Shown: in pieces, positions 1-8,948 of the stretch
Layout of the letters: each line of letters starts with the position of its first letter
Numbering within the stretch: the first letter of the stretch is position 1
Assembly (NCBI RefSeq): GCF_001426885.1
Contig: NZ_LMFP01000011.1
Coordinates: 157,017-221,016 of the forward strand
DNA from: Pelomonas sp. Root1444
Lineage (GTDB): Bacteria; Pseudomonadota; Gammaproteobacteria; Burkholderiales; Burkholderiaceae_C
Direction: 5' to 3'
Length of the DNA stretch: 64,000 nucleotides
Notes under the pieces: generated by a model
What the model was told of the DNA's origin: nothing
Seen by the model: only the letters and a program-made list of their open reading frames with translations
Databases searched by the model: none
Program-made: the position numbers and the translations under genes

Positions 1-1149
1 GCCCAGGCTGAGCAGCAGCTCACGTGGGAAGTACTTGCTCGTGATGGGCAGCGCGAAGGACGGGTAGGTGCCGTCGGCCTTGACGTGGCCGGCCGTCGAG
101 TCGATGGGCACGGCGGCCGTGCGACCGATGGACTTGCTGCGTGCGTAGCTGGCCTCGAAGAACAGCGTCGAGTCTCTGCCCATGTCCAGCGACAGGCGGG
201 CGAAGGCGTCGGCCTTGGTCGAGTCGGGCAGGTTCTCCTGCATGGCGGGGTAGATGAAGCGACAGCGCTTGATCGGCGTGCCGTTGGGCGTGGTGTCCTC
301 CAGCGTCTGGATGGTGTTGAAGTTGGGGTCGCAGGCGCTGAAGTTGGTGCCGGCGTTGGCATAGGCGCCCGGCGTGATGCCGAAGTCCACGAGGCGGCCG
401 GGGAAGGAACGCCCCGACGTCGGGGGATCGGAGCCGGGGATCTCCTCCAGGCCGCGCAGGTACCACTTCTGGTCGATGGCGCTGATCTTGGTCTGCTTCT
501 TGACGTTGCCGGTCAGCAGCAGGTTGTAGCCGTTGCTCTTGAGGTCGCCCATGCCGAAGGCGACGGACGCGCTGGTCTCCTTGCCGCCGATGTTCTTCTC
601 GGTGTCGCCGTACTTCAGCGTCAGCTCGCCCTTGTCGTAGTCCTTGCGGGTGATGAAGTTGATGACGCCGCCGACGGCGTCGGTGCCGTACACGGCGGAG
701 GCGCCGTCGCGCAGCACCTCGATGCGGTCGATGGCCGCGAACGGGATGCTGTTCAGGTCCACCGACGAGTTGCCGCCGATGGAGCCGAACGCGAAGTTGG
801 CCAGGCGCCGCCCGTTGAGCAGCACCAGCGTCGAGTTGGGGCCCAGGCCGCGCAGGTTGGCGAAGCTCTGCGCGTAGCCGGCGCCCTGCGTGGAGTCGGA
901 CTGCAGCGCCGTGTTGGCGCCGACGCGGCGCAGGATGTCCTCGATGTTGGTGGCACCGGACTTGAGGATCTGGTCGCGCGTGATGACGCTGACGGGCAGC
1001 GCCGTCTCGGACTCCACGCGCTTGATGGACGAACCGGTGATGGTGATGCGCTCGAGCTGCTGTTGCCGCGGCGCGTCCTGCGCCGCGGCCGAGCCGGCGA
1101 TGCCGGCGGCCAGCAGGGCCAGCGCCAATCGGGTGTGTCGGTGTTGCAT
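1..1149 (-). CDS. TonB-dependent outer-membrane receptor, N-terminal 383 codons (runs off the left edge)
   Basis: The reading frame is open from an ATG at 1149 to the window edge, so the stop lies outside. Residues 1-23 form a signal peptide ending SAAA before Q24. LERITITGSS at about residues 32-41 resembles a TonB box. A plug domain follows (VSVITRDQILKSGATNIEDIL, then LRGLGPNSTLVLLNGRR, then IDRIEVLRDGASAVYGTDAVGGVINFITRK split over about residues 45-165), and the beta-barrel begins after it. An AGAGGAG ribosome site (1158-1164) precedes the ATG. Such receptors take up siderophores, vitamins or oligomers across the outer membrane using TonB energy. The substrate cannot be told from this part, and no partner transport gene lies beside it. 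Confidence 0.93.
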   Translation of the reverse strand, partial: MQHRHTRLALALLAAGIAGSAAAQDAPRQQQLERITITGSSIKRVESETALPVSVITRDQILKSGATNIEDILRRVGANTALQSDSTQGAGYAQSFANLRGLGPNSTLVLLNGRRLANFAFGSIGGNSSVDLNSIPFAAIDRIEVLRDGASAVYGTDAVGGVINFITRKDYDKGELTLKYGDTEKNIGGKETSASVAFGMGDLKSNGYNLLLTGNVKKQTKISAIDQKWYLRGLEEIPGSDPPTSGRSFPGRLVDFGITPGAYANAGTNFSACDPNFNTIQTLEDTTPNGTPIKRCRFIYPAMQENLPDSTKADAFARLSLDMGRDSTLFFEASYARSKSIGRTAAVPIDSTAGHVKADGTYPSFALPITSKYFPRELLLSLG

Positions 1150-1349
1150 GAAGCTCACTCCTCTGGTCTCTGGGCTGTGTCCAGGGTCGTCCCGACCCTC
1201 GCCGCGGCGCGGCTTTGCAGCCCTTGTGCAAAGAAGTGTTGAGCGTCATTTCATGCGTGATCCCCTGCGGAAAGTCAGGCTGTGGCGTGGCCACAGCACC
1301 AAGAACTAGGGCCTGACTTCCCGCACGGGAAGGGCCGCGCCCGCAGCGC
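1150..1349. other. Intergenic leader between the TonB receptor and the hybrid kinase gene
   Basis: This 200-bp stretch holds the receptor's 5' leader. A 7-bp hairpin lies at 1183-1199 (arms AGGGTCG and CGACCCT). A second one at 1317-1332 (arms CTTCCCG and CGGGAAG) lies just past the kinase stop and may end that transcript, although no T-tract follows on the minus strand. I see no convincing promoter or small gene. Confidence 0.4.
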
Positions 1350-3728
1350 TCAGACTCGCGCGTGCCGGGCCAGCGCCTGCAGCAGCGCGGCGACGCTGAG
1401 CGGTTTGGTCAGGTGCGCGTCGCAGCCCGCGGCCAGCGATTGCTGCATGTCGCCGTCGAAGGCGTTCGCCGTCAGCGCCACGATGGGCGTGCGCGGCCGG
1501 CCCTCGGCAGCCTCGACGACCCGCCATTGCCGGGTGGCCGACAGGCCGTCGAGCACCGGCATCAGCATGTCCATCAGCACCAGGTCGAACTCCCGCTCGC
1601 GCAAGGCCGCCAGCGCCTGCGCACCGTCATGCACGCGCGTGATGCGGTGGCCCAGCGGCGCCAGCATGCCTTCGATGACCAGCACGTTGACGTCGTTGTC
1701 CTCGGCCAGCAGCAGCGACAGCGGCCGGCCCGGCACGGTGGACCCGGCCCGCGCATCGGCCGGTTCTGCCGGCGGCGCCTCGGTGGCGGGCAGCTGCAGG
1801 CTGACCTCGAAGCGGCTGCCCTCGCCCGGCCGGCTCTGCACGCTGACGTCGCCGCCCATCAGCCGCGCCAGGCTGCGCGTGATGGCCAGGCCCAGGCCAG
1901 TGCCGCCGAACTCGCGCGCGATGCTGGCGTCGGCCTGCGCGAAGGGCATGAAGATGTGCGCCAGCCGATCCGGCGCGATGCCAATGCCGCTGTCCTGCAC
2001 GCCGATGCGCACGCGGCCATCGGCTGCGCGGGACAGCGTCACGGTCACGCCACCCGCGCGGGTGAACTTGATCGCATTGCCGACCAGGTTGGTGACGATC
2101 TGCGCGACGCGCTGCGCGTCGCCCAGCACCCAGCCGGCCACGTCGGCGCCGGCCTCCAAGCGCAGCCACAGACCCTGGCCGTGCGCGCGCTCGCGCAGCA
2201 GTTCGAGCTGCAGCTCGATGAGCTTGATGAGGTTGAAAGGGCTCGCCACCAGCTCCAGCCGGCCGCTCTCGATGCGGGCGTTGTCGAGCAGGTCGTTGAT
2301 GAGGGCGAAGACCTGGCGGCCGGCGTGGCCCAGCACCTCGACGTAATGTGCCTGCTCCGGCGTGAGCGGCGAGCGCGCCAGGATGTCGGAGAAGCCCAGC
2401 ACCGCGTTCATCGGCGTGCGCATCTCGTGGCTGACCTGCGCCAGCAGCTCGGTCTTGGCGCGGCTGCGCACCTCGGCCAGCTCGCGCTCGCGCGTCAGCC
2501 GCCGCTCGCGCTCGCGGGCCGCATGCTCGCGCACGACGGCGGTCAGCAGCAGCGCCAGTGCCAGCAGGTAAAGGGCCGGCGCCGGCGCCAGCAGCAGGCC
2601 GGCCGATGCCGCGGCCCAGGCCGTGAAGCTGATCGACGCCACGCCGAGGCCGGCGGCCAGCGCCTGGTGGCGCAGCAGCAGCGGCAGCGCGCCGAGCAGC
2701 AGCAGCAGCCCGTCCAGCGCCCACACGGTGGGGCCGCGGTCGCGCAGCAGCGGCAGGCGTTCGGCACCCAGGGCTTCGAAGACGGCGGCGTTCAACGCCG
2801 TGCCCGTGAGGCGGCCCTGCGGCGTCATGACCTCCTCGGCAAAGAAGGCGCTGCTGCCGACGAAGACGCTGCGGCCGGCGAGCAGGCGGGGCAACTCGGC
2901 GTCATCGACTTCGCCGAGCGCGGCGCGCATCAGCCGCTGCCAGGGCAGGCGCGGCAGCTCGCCGCCACCGGCCGGCAGCCGCAGCCGCAGCCGGGCCTGC
3001 CCGTCCACCGGCCAGCGCCGCACGCCGGCGATCAGCTCGCCACCCTCGATGCGCCAGTCGCTCGCGCCATCCGCGCGCAGCCGCGCGGCCAGCGCCAGGC
3101 TGGGCAGCGTGCGGCCCTGCACCTGGTGCAGCAGCGGCAACTCTCGCAGCAGGCCGTCATCGTCCAGCGACACCGAAATGACCCCCAGGCTGCCGCGCAC
3201 CGTCAGCGCATCCAGCAGCGGGTCGGCCGGCGCCGTCAACCCGGCCCAGGGGATGCCGGCGGCTGCCGCGCCGACGCGCTGCAGCGCGGCCTCTTCGGCC
3301 GGCGTGGCGTGCGCCAGCTCGACGGCGGTGCGCTGGCGCGGCGCCAGGCCGGCCGCCGCCAGCACCACCGGCGGCGTGCCGGCCAGTGCCTTGGCGAAGC
3401 GCGCATCGCCCTCGCGCGGGCCGGCGAAGACGATATCCATGACGACCAGCCGCACGCCCGCCTGGCGCAGGTAGTCCAGCATCAACGCATAGACCTCGCG
3501 CGAGTACGGCCACTCGCCCAGCGGCCCGCGCAGCGCACGCAGCGAGGTGTCGTCGATGTCGACGATGACGCTGCCCGAACCCGCCGAGGCGGCCGGCGCG
3601 GGCGCGGCGGCGCGCACGAGCAGGTCGGCCAGCAGGCGGTCCACCCGAGGCTGCACGCCGGCCAGGCTCAGCAAGGCCCACAGCACCAGCGCCGCGGGCA
3701 GGGCGAGCCAGGGCCAGTACGTTTTCAA
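1350..3728 (-). CDS. CHASE2-domain hybrid sensor histidine kinase with C-terminal receiver
   Basis: This 792-aa inner-membrane sensor has one N-terminal TM helix (about 4-22), a periplasmic CHASE2 domain (about 45-320; VIVDIDDTSLRALRGPLGEW is typical), and a cluster of TM helices (about 335-400). A HisKA box follows with phospho-acceptor H434 in VSHEMRTPMN. The ATPase domain carries N-box NLVGNAIKF, DSGIGIAPD and GGTGLGLAI, and the receiver (about 670-792) has phospho-acceptor D720 in LVLMDMLMP. The frame continues far upstream as non-coding overlap. I choose the TTG at 3728 because it overlaps the FecR gene's stop (T-TGA) and places a TM helix at the N terminus. There is no separate ribosome site, so translational coupling to the FecR gene is likely. 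No output regulator is encoded next to it. Confidence 0.88.
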   Translation of the reverse strand: MKTYWPWLALPAALVLWALLSLAGVQPRVDRLLADLLVRAAAPAPAASAGSGSVIVDIDDTSLRALRGPLGEWPYSREVYALMLDYLRQAGVRLVVMDIVFAGPREGDARFAKALAGTPPVVLAAAGLAPRQRTAVELAHATPAEEAALQRVGAAAAGIPWAGLTAPADPLLDALTVRGSLGVISVSLDDDGLLRELPLLHQVQGRTLPSLALAARLRADGASDWRIEGGELIAGVRRWPVDGQARLRLRLPAGGGELPRLPWQRLMRAALGEVDDAELPRLLAGRSVFVGSSAFFAEEVMTPQGRLTGTALNAAVFEALGAERLPLLRDRGPTVWALDGLLLLLGALPLLLRHQALAAGLGVASISFTAWAAASAGLLLAPAPALYLLALALLLTAVVREHAARERERRLTRERELAEVRSRAKTELLAQVSHEMRTPMNAVLGFSDILARSPLTPEQAHYVEVLGHAGRQVFALINDLLDNARIESGRLELVASPFNLIKLIELQLELLRERAHGQGLWLRLEAGADVAGWVLGDAQRVAQIVTNLVGNAIKFTRAGGVTVTLSRAADGRVRIGVQDSGIGIAPDRLAHIFMPFAQADASIAREFGGTGLGLAITRSLARLMGGDVSVQSRPGEGSRFEVSLQLPATEAPPAEPADARAGSTVPGRPLSLLLAEDNDVNVLVIEGMLAPLGHRITRVHDGAQALAALREREFDLVLMDMLMPVLDGLSATRQWRVVEAAEGRPRTPIVALTANAFDGDMQQSLAAGCDAHLTKPLSVAALLQALARHARV

Positions 3729-5353
3729 AGCAGGGGCACAAGCAGCAGCGGCAGCAGCCAGAGCCAGCGCGGGTACGGCTGCTCGACCCGCTGGGTCTGG
3801 CCCCACGGCCCGGGGGCACCGGCCGCGTTGACGGCGCGGGCGCGCAGGTAGTAGGTGCCGGGCGATGGCTTGGGCAGGGCCAGCTCCGCCTGGTCGGTGG
3901 CGAAGCGCTGCACGTCGGCGCCGTCGAACGCGTCGGTCCTGGACCATTCCAGCTCGTAGCGCGCCACGGCCGCATCGGTGCGCCAGCGCAGCCGGAGCTG
4001 GTCGCCGACGACCTCGGGCTCGGCCGGCGGCGGTGCCGCAGGCGGCGGCCGGATCTCGAAGGTCTGCGCGTCGCCGAACGGGCCGGCGCGACCGCCGGCC
4101 TCCACCGCCGCGATGCGCCAGTGATAGACGCCCTCGGGCAATGGGGCCTGGTAGCCGGCCGCAGCCAACGGCGGCGGCTGCAGGACGAGGTCCGTGAATC
4201 CCGCGTCGTGGGCGATCTGCAGGCGCACGTCGGGCGCGGCGGTGTTGCGCGTCCAGGCCAGCGCCATCGCGCCGTTGTAGCTGACGGCGCCTGGACCGGG
4301 CGCCTGGACGAACGGCGGCTCGGGCCGCGCCTGCAGCTGGATGCCGGCATCCGCCGCGGCGCCTTCCTGGCCGCGGGCGTCGATGCCGCGCAGGCGCAGC
4401 GTGTAGTCGCCGTCGGCCAGCTCGCGCACCTCCGCCCAGGCGGCCATGGGTTCGGCGACGCGGGCGTCCAGCAGCAGGCGGTCGAAGTCGCCCTTGGGAT
4501 AGAGCTGCGCCCGCCAGGCCACCGCACCGGCCGGCGACGCCGCCCAGCGCAGCTGCAGCGGCAGGCGCTGGACCGTGGCCGGCAGGCCGGCGAGGTCGGG
4601 CGCCGGCAGCAGCGGCGCGACCTGGCGCGCCGCGCCCTCGGCCAGCAGGCCCTGGCCGGCCGCCACGTCGGCGCCGAGGCCGTCGGCGTGCACGGCGCCC
4701 GAGATGACCTGCATGCGCGTCGCACCGCCGGCCGCCTGCACGCGGAACTCGGTGCCGCGCACGCCCAGGTTGACGTGCGGCGTGCGCAGTTCGTACAGCG
4801 GCACGCGCTGTGCGTTGGGCGCGACGCGGTGGTCCGCGCCGCCGCGGTCCAGGTCCAGGCGCACGGCAGGCAGCGCGTCGCGGCCGAGCACCAGCAGCTG
4901 CGCCAGCGCGACCTCGCTGTCCGGCGGGATGAGCAGGCGAGAGCCATCCGCAAAGCGCAGGCTGGCGCTGGATTGCGCGCCGGTGCGGATGCGGTCGCCG
5001 CTTTGCAGCGTCGCACCGGTGGCGAGCGGCGCGCTGGCGGCCCCGCGCTGGCGTTGCACCTCGCCCCTGACGAACACCGCCTCGGCGACACCGGCCTCGC
5101 GGCGCAGCCAGGCCAGCGGCATGCGCAGCGTGGAGCCGGGCATCAGCCGCAGCGGGTCGTTCACATGGTTGAGCTTCTGCAGGTCGCGCCAGGTCTTGCC
5201 TGGTGCGAGCCAGGCTTCGGTCAGCGCAATCAGCGTGTCGCCGGGGACGACGCGGTAGCGCCAGTCGGCGTCGGCTGCAACGGTCTGCGCGCGCGCGCAT
5301 CCGCCGGCCAGGGACAACAGGCTTGCCGCAAGCCAGACCGTCGTTGCTTTCAT
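3725..5353 (-). CDS. Secreted LysM/FecR-domain protein with fibronectin-like repeats
   Basis: The 542-aa product starts with a signal peptide and a possible lipobox (LAGGC, with a weak A at -3). A LysM-like domain (about 31-80; YRVVPGDTLIALTEAWL) suggests peptidoglycan binding. A FecR domain follows (about 110-215; GDRIRTGAQSSASLRFADGSRLLI, split by a turn, then LRTPHVNLGVRGTEFRV). Two or three beta-sandwich modules come next (about 315-520), the last ending YLRARAVNAAGAPGPWGQ, and a hydrophobic C-terminal tail (WLWLLPLLLVPLL) closes the protein. It overlaps the CHASE2 kinase gene by 4 nt. Pairing of FecR-like proteins with CHASE2 sensors is common in proteobacteria, so I infer it presents an envelope signal to that kinase. 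The ligand is unknown. Confidence 0.85.
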   Translation of the reverse strand: MKATTVWLAASLLSLAGGCARAQTVAADADWRYRVVPGDTLIALTEAWLAPGKTWRDLQKLNHVNDPLRLMPGSTLRMPLAWLRREAGVAEAVFVRGEVQRQRGAASAPLATGATLQSGDRIRTGAQSSASLRFADGSRLLIPPDSEVALAQLLVLGRDALPAVRLDLDRGGADHRVAPNAQRVPLYELRTPHVNLGVRGTEFRVQAAGGATRMQVISGAVHADGLGADVAAGQGLLAEGAARQVAPLLPAPDLAGLPATVQRLPLQLRWAASPAGAVAWRAQLYPKGDFDRLLLDARVAEPMAAWAEVRELADGDYTLRLRGIDARGQEGAAADAGIQLQARPEPPFVQAPGPGAVSYNGAMALAWTRNTAAPDVRLQIAHDAGFTDLVLQPPPLAAAGYQAPLPEGVYHWRIAAVEAGGRAGPFGDAQTFEIRPPPAAPPPAEPEVVGDQLRLRWRTDAAVARYELEWSRTDAFDGADVQRFATDQAELALPKPSPGTYYLRARAVNAAGAPGPWGQTQRVEQPYPRWLWLLPLLLVPLL

Positions 5354-5424
5354 CGGAGCCTCCCGTCTCCTGCCAGATGGCGAATACTAGCCAGACAGGG
5401 TCGAACACAGCAGGAGCACAAGCG

Positions 5425-5706
5425 ATGGTCACGATTTCGGGCTTCACCGGTTGGTTGCGCCGCCACCGCCTGGCGTGCTTCGCCGTCATGGTGGCGGGCT
5501 TCATGGCCTTCGGCCTGCTGACCCTGGACCTCGTGCGGCTGGTCGGCGCGAACGCGACGCTGCTGTCCGAGCACGGCTGGCAGGGCCTGCAGGACGGCGG
5601 TCTGCGTCAGCTGCTGGAGCTGCTGGCCTCGTCGGTGGGCGCCATGTTGGCCTGGCTGCTGTTCAAGGTTTGCGAGACGGTGTTGGTGCAGTCGCTGACG
5701 CGTTAA
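5425..5706 (+). CDS. Small two-helix membrane protein, unknown function
   Basis: This 93-aa protein starts at ATG 5425 behind an AGGAG site (5412-5416). The frame is open further upstream, but only this start has a ribosome site. Two hydrophobic stretches (about residues 17-38 and 66-85) flank a polar loop containing SEHGWQGLQDGGLRQLLELL, and the N terminus is basic (LRRHRLA). It is divergent from the FecR/CHASE2 operon and convergent with the TetR gene, whose stop codon it overlaps by 3 nt. I do not recognise the family. Location next to the sensor operon hints at an accessory role, but nothing in the sequence proves it. Confidence 0.75.
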   Translation: MVTISGFTGWLRRHRLACFAVMVAGFMAFGLLTLDLVRLVGANATLLSEHGWQGLQDGGLRQLLELLASSVGAMLAWLLFKVCETVLVQSLTR

Positions 5707-6398
5707 GCCTGCGCCAGGGCGTCCTGCAGCTGCCCACGCAGCCGGCGCAGCCGTTGCAGCTCCTGGTCGGGCGCCTGCAGCGCCGGCCACAGCAGCGCGA
5801 CGAGGTCGGGCGCGCTGGCCTCCACATCGATCTGCCGGCCGGTGATGACCACCTCCCACAGCATGTGCTCCATCGGCCCGAACACCAGCGAGCGCAGCAG
5901 GCGCAGCGGGATGTCGTTGCGCACCTCACCGGCCTGCTGGCCGCGGGCGAGCAGGTCCATCAGCGGCGCGGTGTAGCGGCGCTGCAGCTCGATGAAGCCT
6001 TCGCCAAGGTCCTGGCCCTTGGTGCGGCCCTCGGACAGCACCAGCGCGCACAGCCCCGTGCCCTGGATCAGGAACAGGCGCAGGTGCGTCAGCACGACGA
6101 ACTCCAGCTGCTCGCGCACCGGCTTGTCACGCGGCAGGCCGGCCTCGATGGCCGCGATGATCTCGTCGTACCAGTCCTGGATGACGCGCATGCACAGCTC
6201 GCGCTTGCCGCGGAAGTAGGTGAAGACGGTGGCCTCCGAAACACCCAGGCGCTGGGCGATCTCGGTCGTCGTCGCGCGCTCGTAGCCGCGCTCGGCGAAC
6301 ACCTCGCGGCCCACGCGCAGGATGTCGCGCACGCGCTGCTCGGCCTTGGGGCCGGCGGGCGAGCGTCGCTGGGGCGTGGTGGCGGCGGCGGCGGTCAT
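5703..6398 (-). CDS. TetR-family transcriptional regulator, likely controls the leucine-catabolic/biotin operon
   Basis: The 231-aa protein has an N-terminal TetR DNA-binding domain (about 18-70; GREVFAERGYERATTTEIAQ, then RLGVSEATVFTYFRGKREL) and an all-helical ligand domain. It is transcribed divergently from the methylcrotonyl-CoA carboxylase beta gene, with a 17-bp inverted repeat in the shared promoter region. Known regulators of leucine degradation in betaproteobacteria include the TetR-type LiuQ. By position this gene is a candidate for that role, with an acyl-CoA-like ligand, but I cannot establish orthology from sequence alone. I see no Shine-Dalgarno sequence before ATG 6398, and the predicted promoter would give an almost leaderless mRNA. 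Confidence 0.88.
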   Translation of the reverse strand: MTAAAATTPQRRSPAGPKAEQRVRDILRVGREVFAERGYERATTTEIAQRLGVSEATVFTYFRGKRELCMRVIQDWYDEIIAAIEAGLPRDKPVREQLEFVVLTHLRLFLIQGTGLCALVLSEGRTKGQDLGEGFIELQRRYTAPLMDLLARGQQAGEVRNDIPLRLLRSLVFGPMEHMLWEVVITGRQIDVEASAPDLVALLWPALQAPDQELQRLRRLRGQLQDALAQA

Positions 6399-6407
6399 CG
6401 GGGTCCG

Positions 6408-6436
6408 ATTCTGCGCAATTCTTGAGGATCACTCAA
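6408..6436 (-). promoter_or_regulatory. Candidate sigma-70 promoter of the TetR gene
   Basis: On the minus strand TTGAGT (6436-6431) and CAGAAT (6413-6408) are separated by 17 nt. The -35 box lies inside the 17-bp palindrome, which would give autorepression. The start point would fall only a few nt before the ATG at 6398. Confidence 0.4.
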
Positions 6437-6437
6437 G
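6421..6437. promoter_or_regulatory. Candidate TetR operator, CTTGAG-N5-CTCAAG
   Basis: This perfect 6-bp inverted repeat with a 5-nt spacer lies between the divergent TetR and carboxylase promoters. It overlaps the predicted TetR -35 box and ends 6 nt before the predicted carboxylase -35 box. Size and symmetry fit TetR-family operators. Binding is inferred. Confidence 0.5.
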
Positions 6438-6443
6438 TGGCGA

Positions 6444-6472
6444 TTGCATCCGGGTTCGCCCTGGATTATTCT
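6444..6472 (+). promoter_or_regulatory. Candidate sigma-70 promoter of the leucine/biotin operon
   Basis: TTGCAT (6444-6449) and TATTCT (6467-6472) have the ideal 17-nt spacing. The start point would be near 6480, leaving a leader of about 70 nt with a GGGAGA ribosome site (6540-6545) before ATG 6550. Confidence 0.45.
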
Positions 6473-6549
6473 GGCGCCCCTCACGCGGCCCACAAGGCCG
6501 CCAACTGATCAAGTTGAGCCTTGCTTAAGACAGGCTCGCGGGAGACTCC

Positions 6550-8157
6550 ATGCCGGTCCTGAACACGCAGCTCAACCCGCGCTCGGCGGACTTCAAGGCC
6601 AATGCCGACGCGATGCGGGACCTCGTCGACGACCTGAACGCTCAGCTCGCCCGCATCGCCCAAGGCGGCGGCGAGGCCGCGCGCGCCAAGCACACCGCCC
6701 GCGGCAAGCTGCTGCCGCGCGACCGCGTCGAGATGCTGCTGGACCCGGGCACGCCCTTCCTCGAACTGGCGCCGCTGGCGGGCCTGAACCTGTACGACAA
6801 CGCCGCCCCGGGCGGCGGCGTGGTGGCCGGCATCGGCCGCGTGTCGGGCGTGGAGTGCGTCATCGTCTGCAACGACGCCACCGTCAAGGGCGGCACCTAC
6901 TACCCCATCACCGTCAAGAAGCACCTGCGCGCGCAGGAGATCGCGCAGCAGAACCGCCTGCCCTGCATCTACCTCGTGGACAGCGGCGGCGCCAACCTGC
7001 CCAACCAGGACGAGGTCTTCCCGGACCGCGACCATTTCGGCCGCATCTTCTTCAACCAGGCCAACCTCAGCGCGCAAGGCATCCCGCAGATCGCCGTCGT
7101 CATGGGCTCGTGCACGGCCGGCGGCGCCTATGTGCCGGCGATGAGCGACGAGACCATCATCGTGAAGAACCAGGGCACCATCTTCCTGGGCGGCCCGCCG
7201 CTGGTGAAAGCCGCCACCGGCGAGGTCGTCACGGCCGAGGACCTGGGCGGCGGCGACGTGCACACGCGGCTCTCGGGCGTGGCCGACCACCTGGCCAACA
7301 ACGACACGCATGCGCTGGCGATTGCGCGGCAGTCGGTGGCGCGGCTGAACTGGTCCAAGGCGAATCCGCTGGCGATGCAGGAACCCAAGGCGCCCGCCTT
7401 CGACCCCGCCGAGCTGCACGGCGTCATCCCGACCGACACACGCAAGCCTTTCGACATCCGCGAGGTCATCGCCCGCATCGTCGACGGCTCGGAGTTCGAC
7501 GAGTTCAAGGCCCGCTACGGCGCCACGCTGGTGTGCGGCTTCGCGCACATCGAGGGCATGCCGGTGGGCATCGTCGCCAACAACGGCATCCTGTTCGCCG
7601 AGAGCGCCAACAAGGGCGCCCACTTCATCGAGCTGTGCTGCCAGCGCAAGATCCCGCTCGTGTTCCTGCAGAACATCACCGGCTTCATGGTGGGCCGCAA
7701 GTATGAGAACGACGGCATCGCCCGCGCCGGCGCCAAGATGGTGACGGCCGTGGCCTGCGCGCAGGTGCCGAAGTTCACGGTGATCATTGGCGGCAGCTTC
7801 GGCGCCGGCAACTACGGCATGTGCGGCCGCGCCTACAGCCCGCGCTTCCTGTGGATGTGGCCCAACGCGCGCATCTCGGTGATGGGCGGCGAGCAGGCGG
7901 CCAGCGTGCTGAGCACCATCCGCCGCGACGCCATCGAGGCCAAGGGCGGCACCTGGAGCGCCGAGGAAGAGGAGGCCTTCAAGGCCCCGCTGCGCCAGCA
8001 GTACGAAGACCAGGGCCACCCGTATTACGCCTCCGCGCGGCTGTGGGACGACGGCGTCATCGACCCGGCCGACACGCGCCGCGTACTGGCCCTGGGTCTG
8101 AGTGCGTCGCTGAACGCGCCGATTCCTGAAACCAAGTTCGGCGTGTTCCGGATGTGA
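6550..8157 (+). CDS. mccB: Methylcrotonyl-CoA carboxylase, carboxyltransferase (beta) subunit
   Basis: At 535 aa this is the usual length for the MCC beta subunit, which moves the carboxyl group from carboxybiotin to 3-methylcrotonyl-CoA in leucine degradation. Two crotonase-like carboxyltransferase halves are visible. Typical MCC motifs include [20 protein letters not shown], then [20 protein letters not shown] and [15 protein letters not shown] in the N half, and [20 protein letters not shown], then [20 protein letters not shown] in the C half. It is the first gene of the long operon, with its own promoter region. Its biotin-carrying partner lies 7.8 kb downstream after the bio genes. Propionyl- or geranyl-CoA carboxylase are alternatives, but the neighbouring HMG-CoA lyase and methylglutaconyl-CoA hydratase favour MCC. 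Confidence 0.95.
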   Translation: MPVLNTQLNPRSADFKANADAMRDLVDDLNAQLARIAQGGGEAARAKHTARGKLLPRDRVEMLLDPGTPFLELAPLAGLNLYDNAAPGGGVVAGIGRVSGVECVIVCNDATVKGGTYYPITVKKHLRAQEIAQQNRLPCIYLVDSGGANLPNQDEVFPDRDHFGRIFFNQANLSAQGIPQIAVVMGSCTAGGAYVPAMSDETIIVKNQGTIFLGGPPLVKAATGEVVTAEDLGGGDVHTRLSGVADHLANNDTHALAIARQSVARLNWSKANPLAMQEPKAPAFDPAELHGVIPTDTRKPFDIREVIARIVDGSEFDEFKARYGATLVCGFAHIEGMPVGIVANNGILFAESANKGAHFIELCCQRKIPLVFLQNITGFMVGRKYENDGIARAGAKMVTAVACAQVPKFTVIIGGSFGAGNYGMCGRAYSPRFLWMWPNARISVMGGEQAASVLSTIRRDAIEAKGGTWSAEEEEAFKAPLRQQYEDQGHPYYASARLWDDGVIDPADTRRVLALGLSASLNAPIPETKFGVFRM

Positions 8158-8948
8158 TGGCGATGCGCGCGCGCCTGCTTCTCACCCTGCTGTCGGCCGG
8201 CCTCGTCGCCACGGCCGGTGCCGCGACACAGCAAGACCTGGCCCGCGTGGAGGCCGACCTGCGGCGCGTCGCGGCTCCCTGGTGCGGCCGCCTCGCAGAG
8301 CTGGACGCGCAAGGGCGGCGCCACTGCACCGTGCCCTTCGAGAGCTTCGGCTCCGCCGGTGCCGGCAACGCCTTCGCCTTTCTCGGCAAGGCGAACATCA
8401 CCGACGAGCTGCTCGCGACCCTATCCGTCGACGAGCTCGCCGCGGTGATGGGGCATGAGTTGGCCCATCTCGTGCTGGGTCACGGCCTCTTCAGGATGCG
8501 CCAACGGCTGGCCGCCGTGCCCGGCGCCCCCGACAACCAGTTTCTGCCGCTGTTCGAGCAATCCAGCGTCGAACCCCATAGCCAGACACCCGCCGACCCG
8601 CGCGCCCAGGAGCTCGACGCGGACACGCTAGGCCTGGTGTTCGCCGGCATGGCCGGTCACGACGTGCGCCACGGCGCCGCGCTGTGGCGCACGGCCGCCC
8701 GCCGTGTTTCGGGCTGGGCCGCCCATGGCAGCGCGACCCACCCCGACACCGTCCGCCGGTTGGCGAACGCCACGGCCGTGGCCGACGCCTTCTGCCGCGC
8801 CGCTGCCGCCTCGCGCCCGCCCTGGCCGGCCGCCGAAAGGCTGCTGCCCGCCTACGAGCTGTCGCGCGATGAAGCCCGGCAGCAACTGGACCGCGCCGCC
8901 CTGGCCCGCGCCTGCGGCAGGGCGCTACCACGCAAGACCGCCTCATGA
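8157..8948 (+). CDS. Secreted M48-type zinc metallopeptidase
   Basis: The roughly 263-aa protein has a signal peptide (LLLTLLSAGLVATAGAA) and a zinc motif HELAH in AVMGHELAHLVLGHG. The likely third zinc ligand is the E of AQELDADTLGLVFA, as in M48/Ste24-like peptidases. ATG 8157 overlaps the mccB stop (TGATG); GTG 8154 and ATG 8163 are alternatives. Four cysteines outside the signal region suit a periplasmic protein. It sits inside the leucine operon with no obvious metabolic link, so I regard it as a co-transcribed passenger. A role in envelope protein turnover is inferred. Confidence 0.85.
   Translation: MAMRARLLLTLLSAGLVATAGAATQQDLARVEADLRRVAAPWCGRLAELDAQGRRHCTVPFESFGSAGAGNAFAFLGKANITDELLATLSVDELAAVMGHELAHLVLGHGLFRMRQRLAAVPGAPDNQFLPLFEQSSVEPHSQTPADPRAQELDADTLGLVFAGMAGHDVRHGAALWRTAARRVSGWAAHGSATHPDTVRRLANATAVADAFCRAAAASRPPWPAAERLLPAYELSRDEARQQLDRAALARACGRALPRKTAS

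Noticed and set aside
85-1242. Plus-strand open frames of 385 aa and more opposite the TonB receptor and other genes
   Set aside because: Long antisense frames are expected at about 70% GC. Their translations are Arg/Ala/Gly-rich with no recognisable domains, while the opposite strand encodes clear families.
1350-5504. A single 1384-codon reading frame covering both the kinase and the FecR gene
   Set aside because: Upstream of 3728 the frame is an out-of-phase reading of the FecR gene, with Arg/Ala/Gly-rich, domain-free translation. The kinase proper starts at TTG 3728.
8108-8118. Third copy of the CGCTGAACGCG block of the gene-end repeat, inside mccB
   Set aside because: Only the 11-mer matches; the flanking blocks and hairpin are missing and the sequence is ordinary coding DNA.
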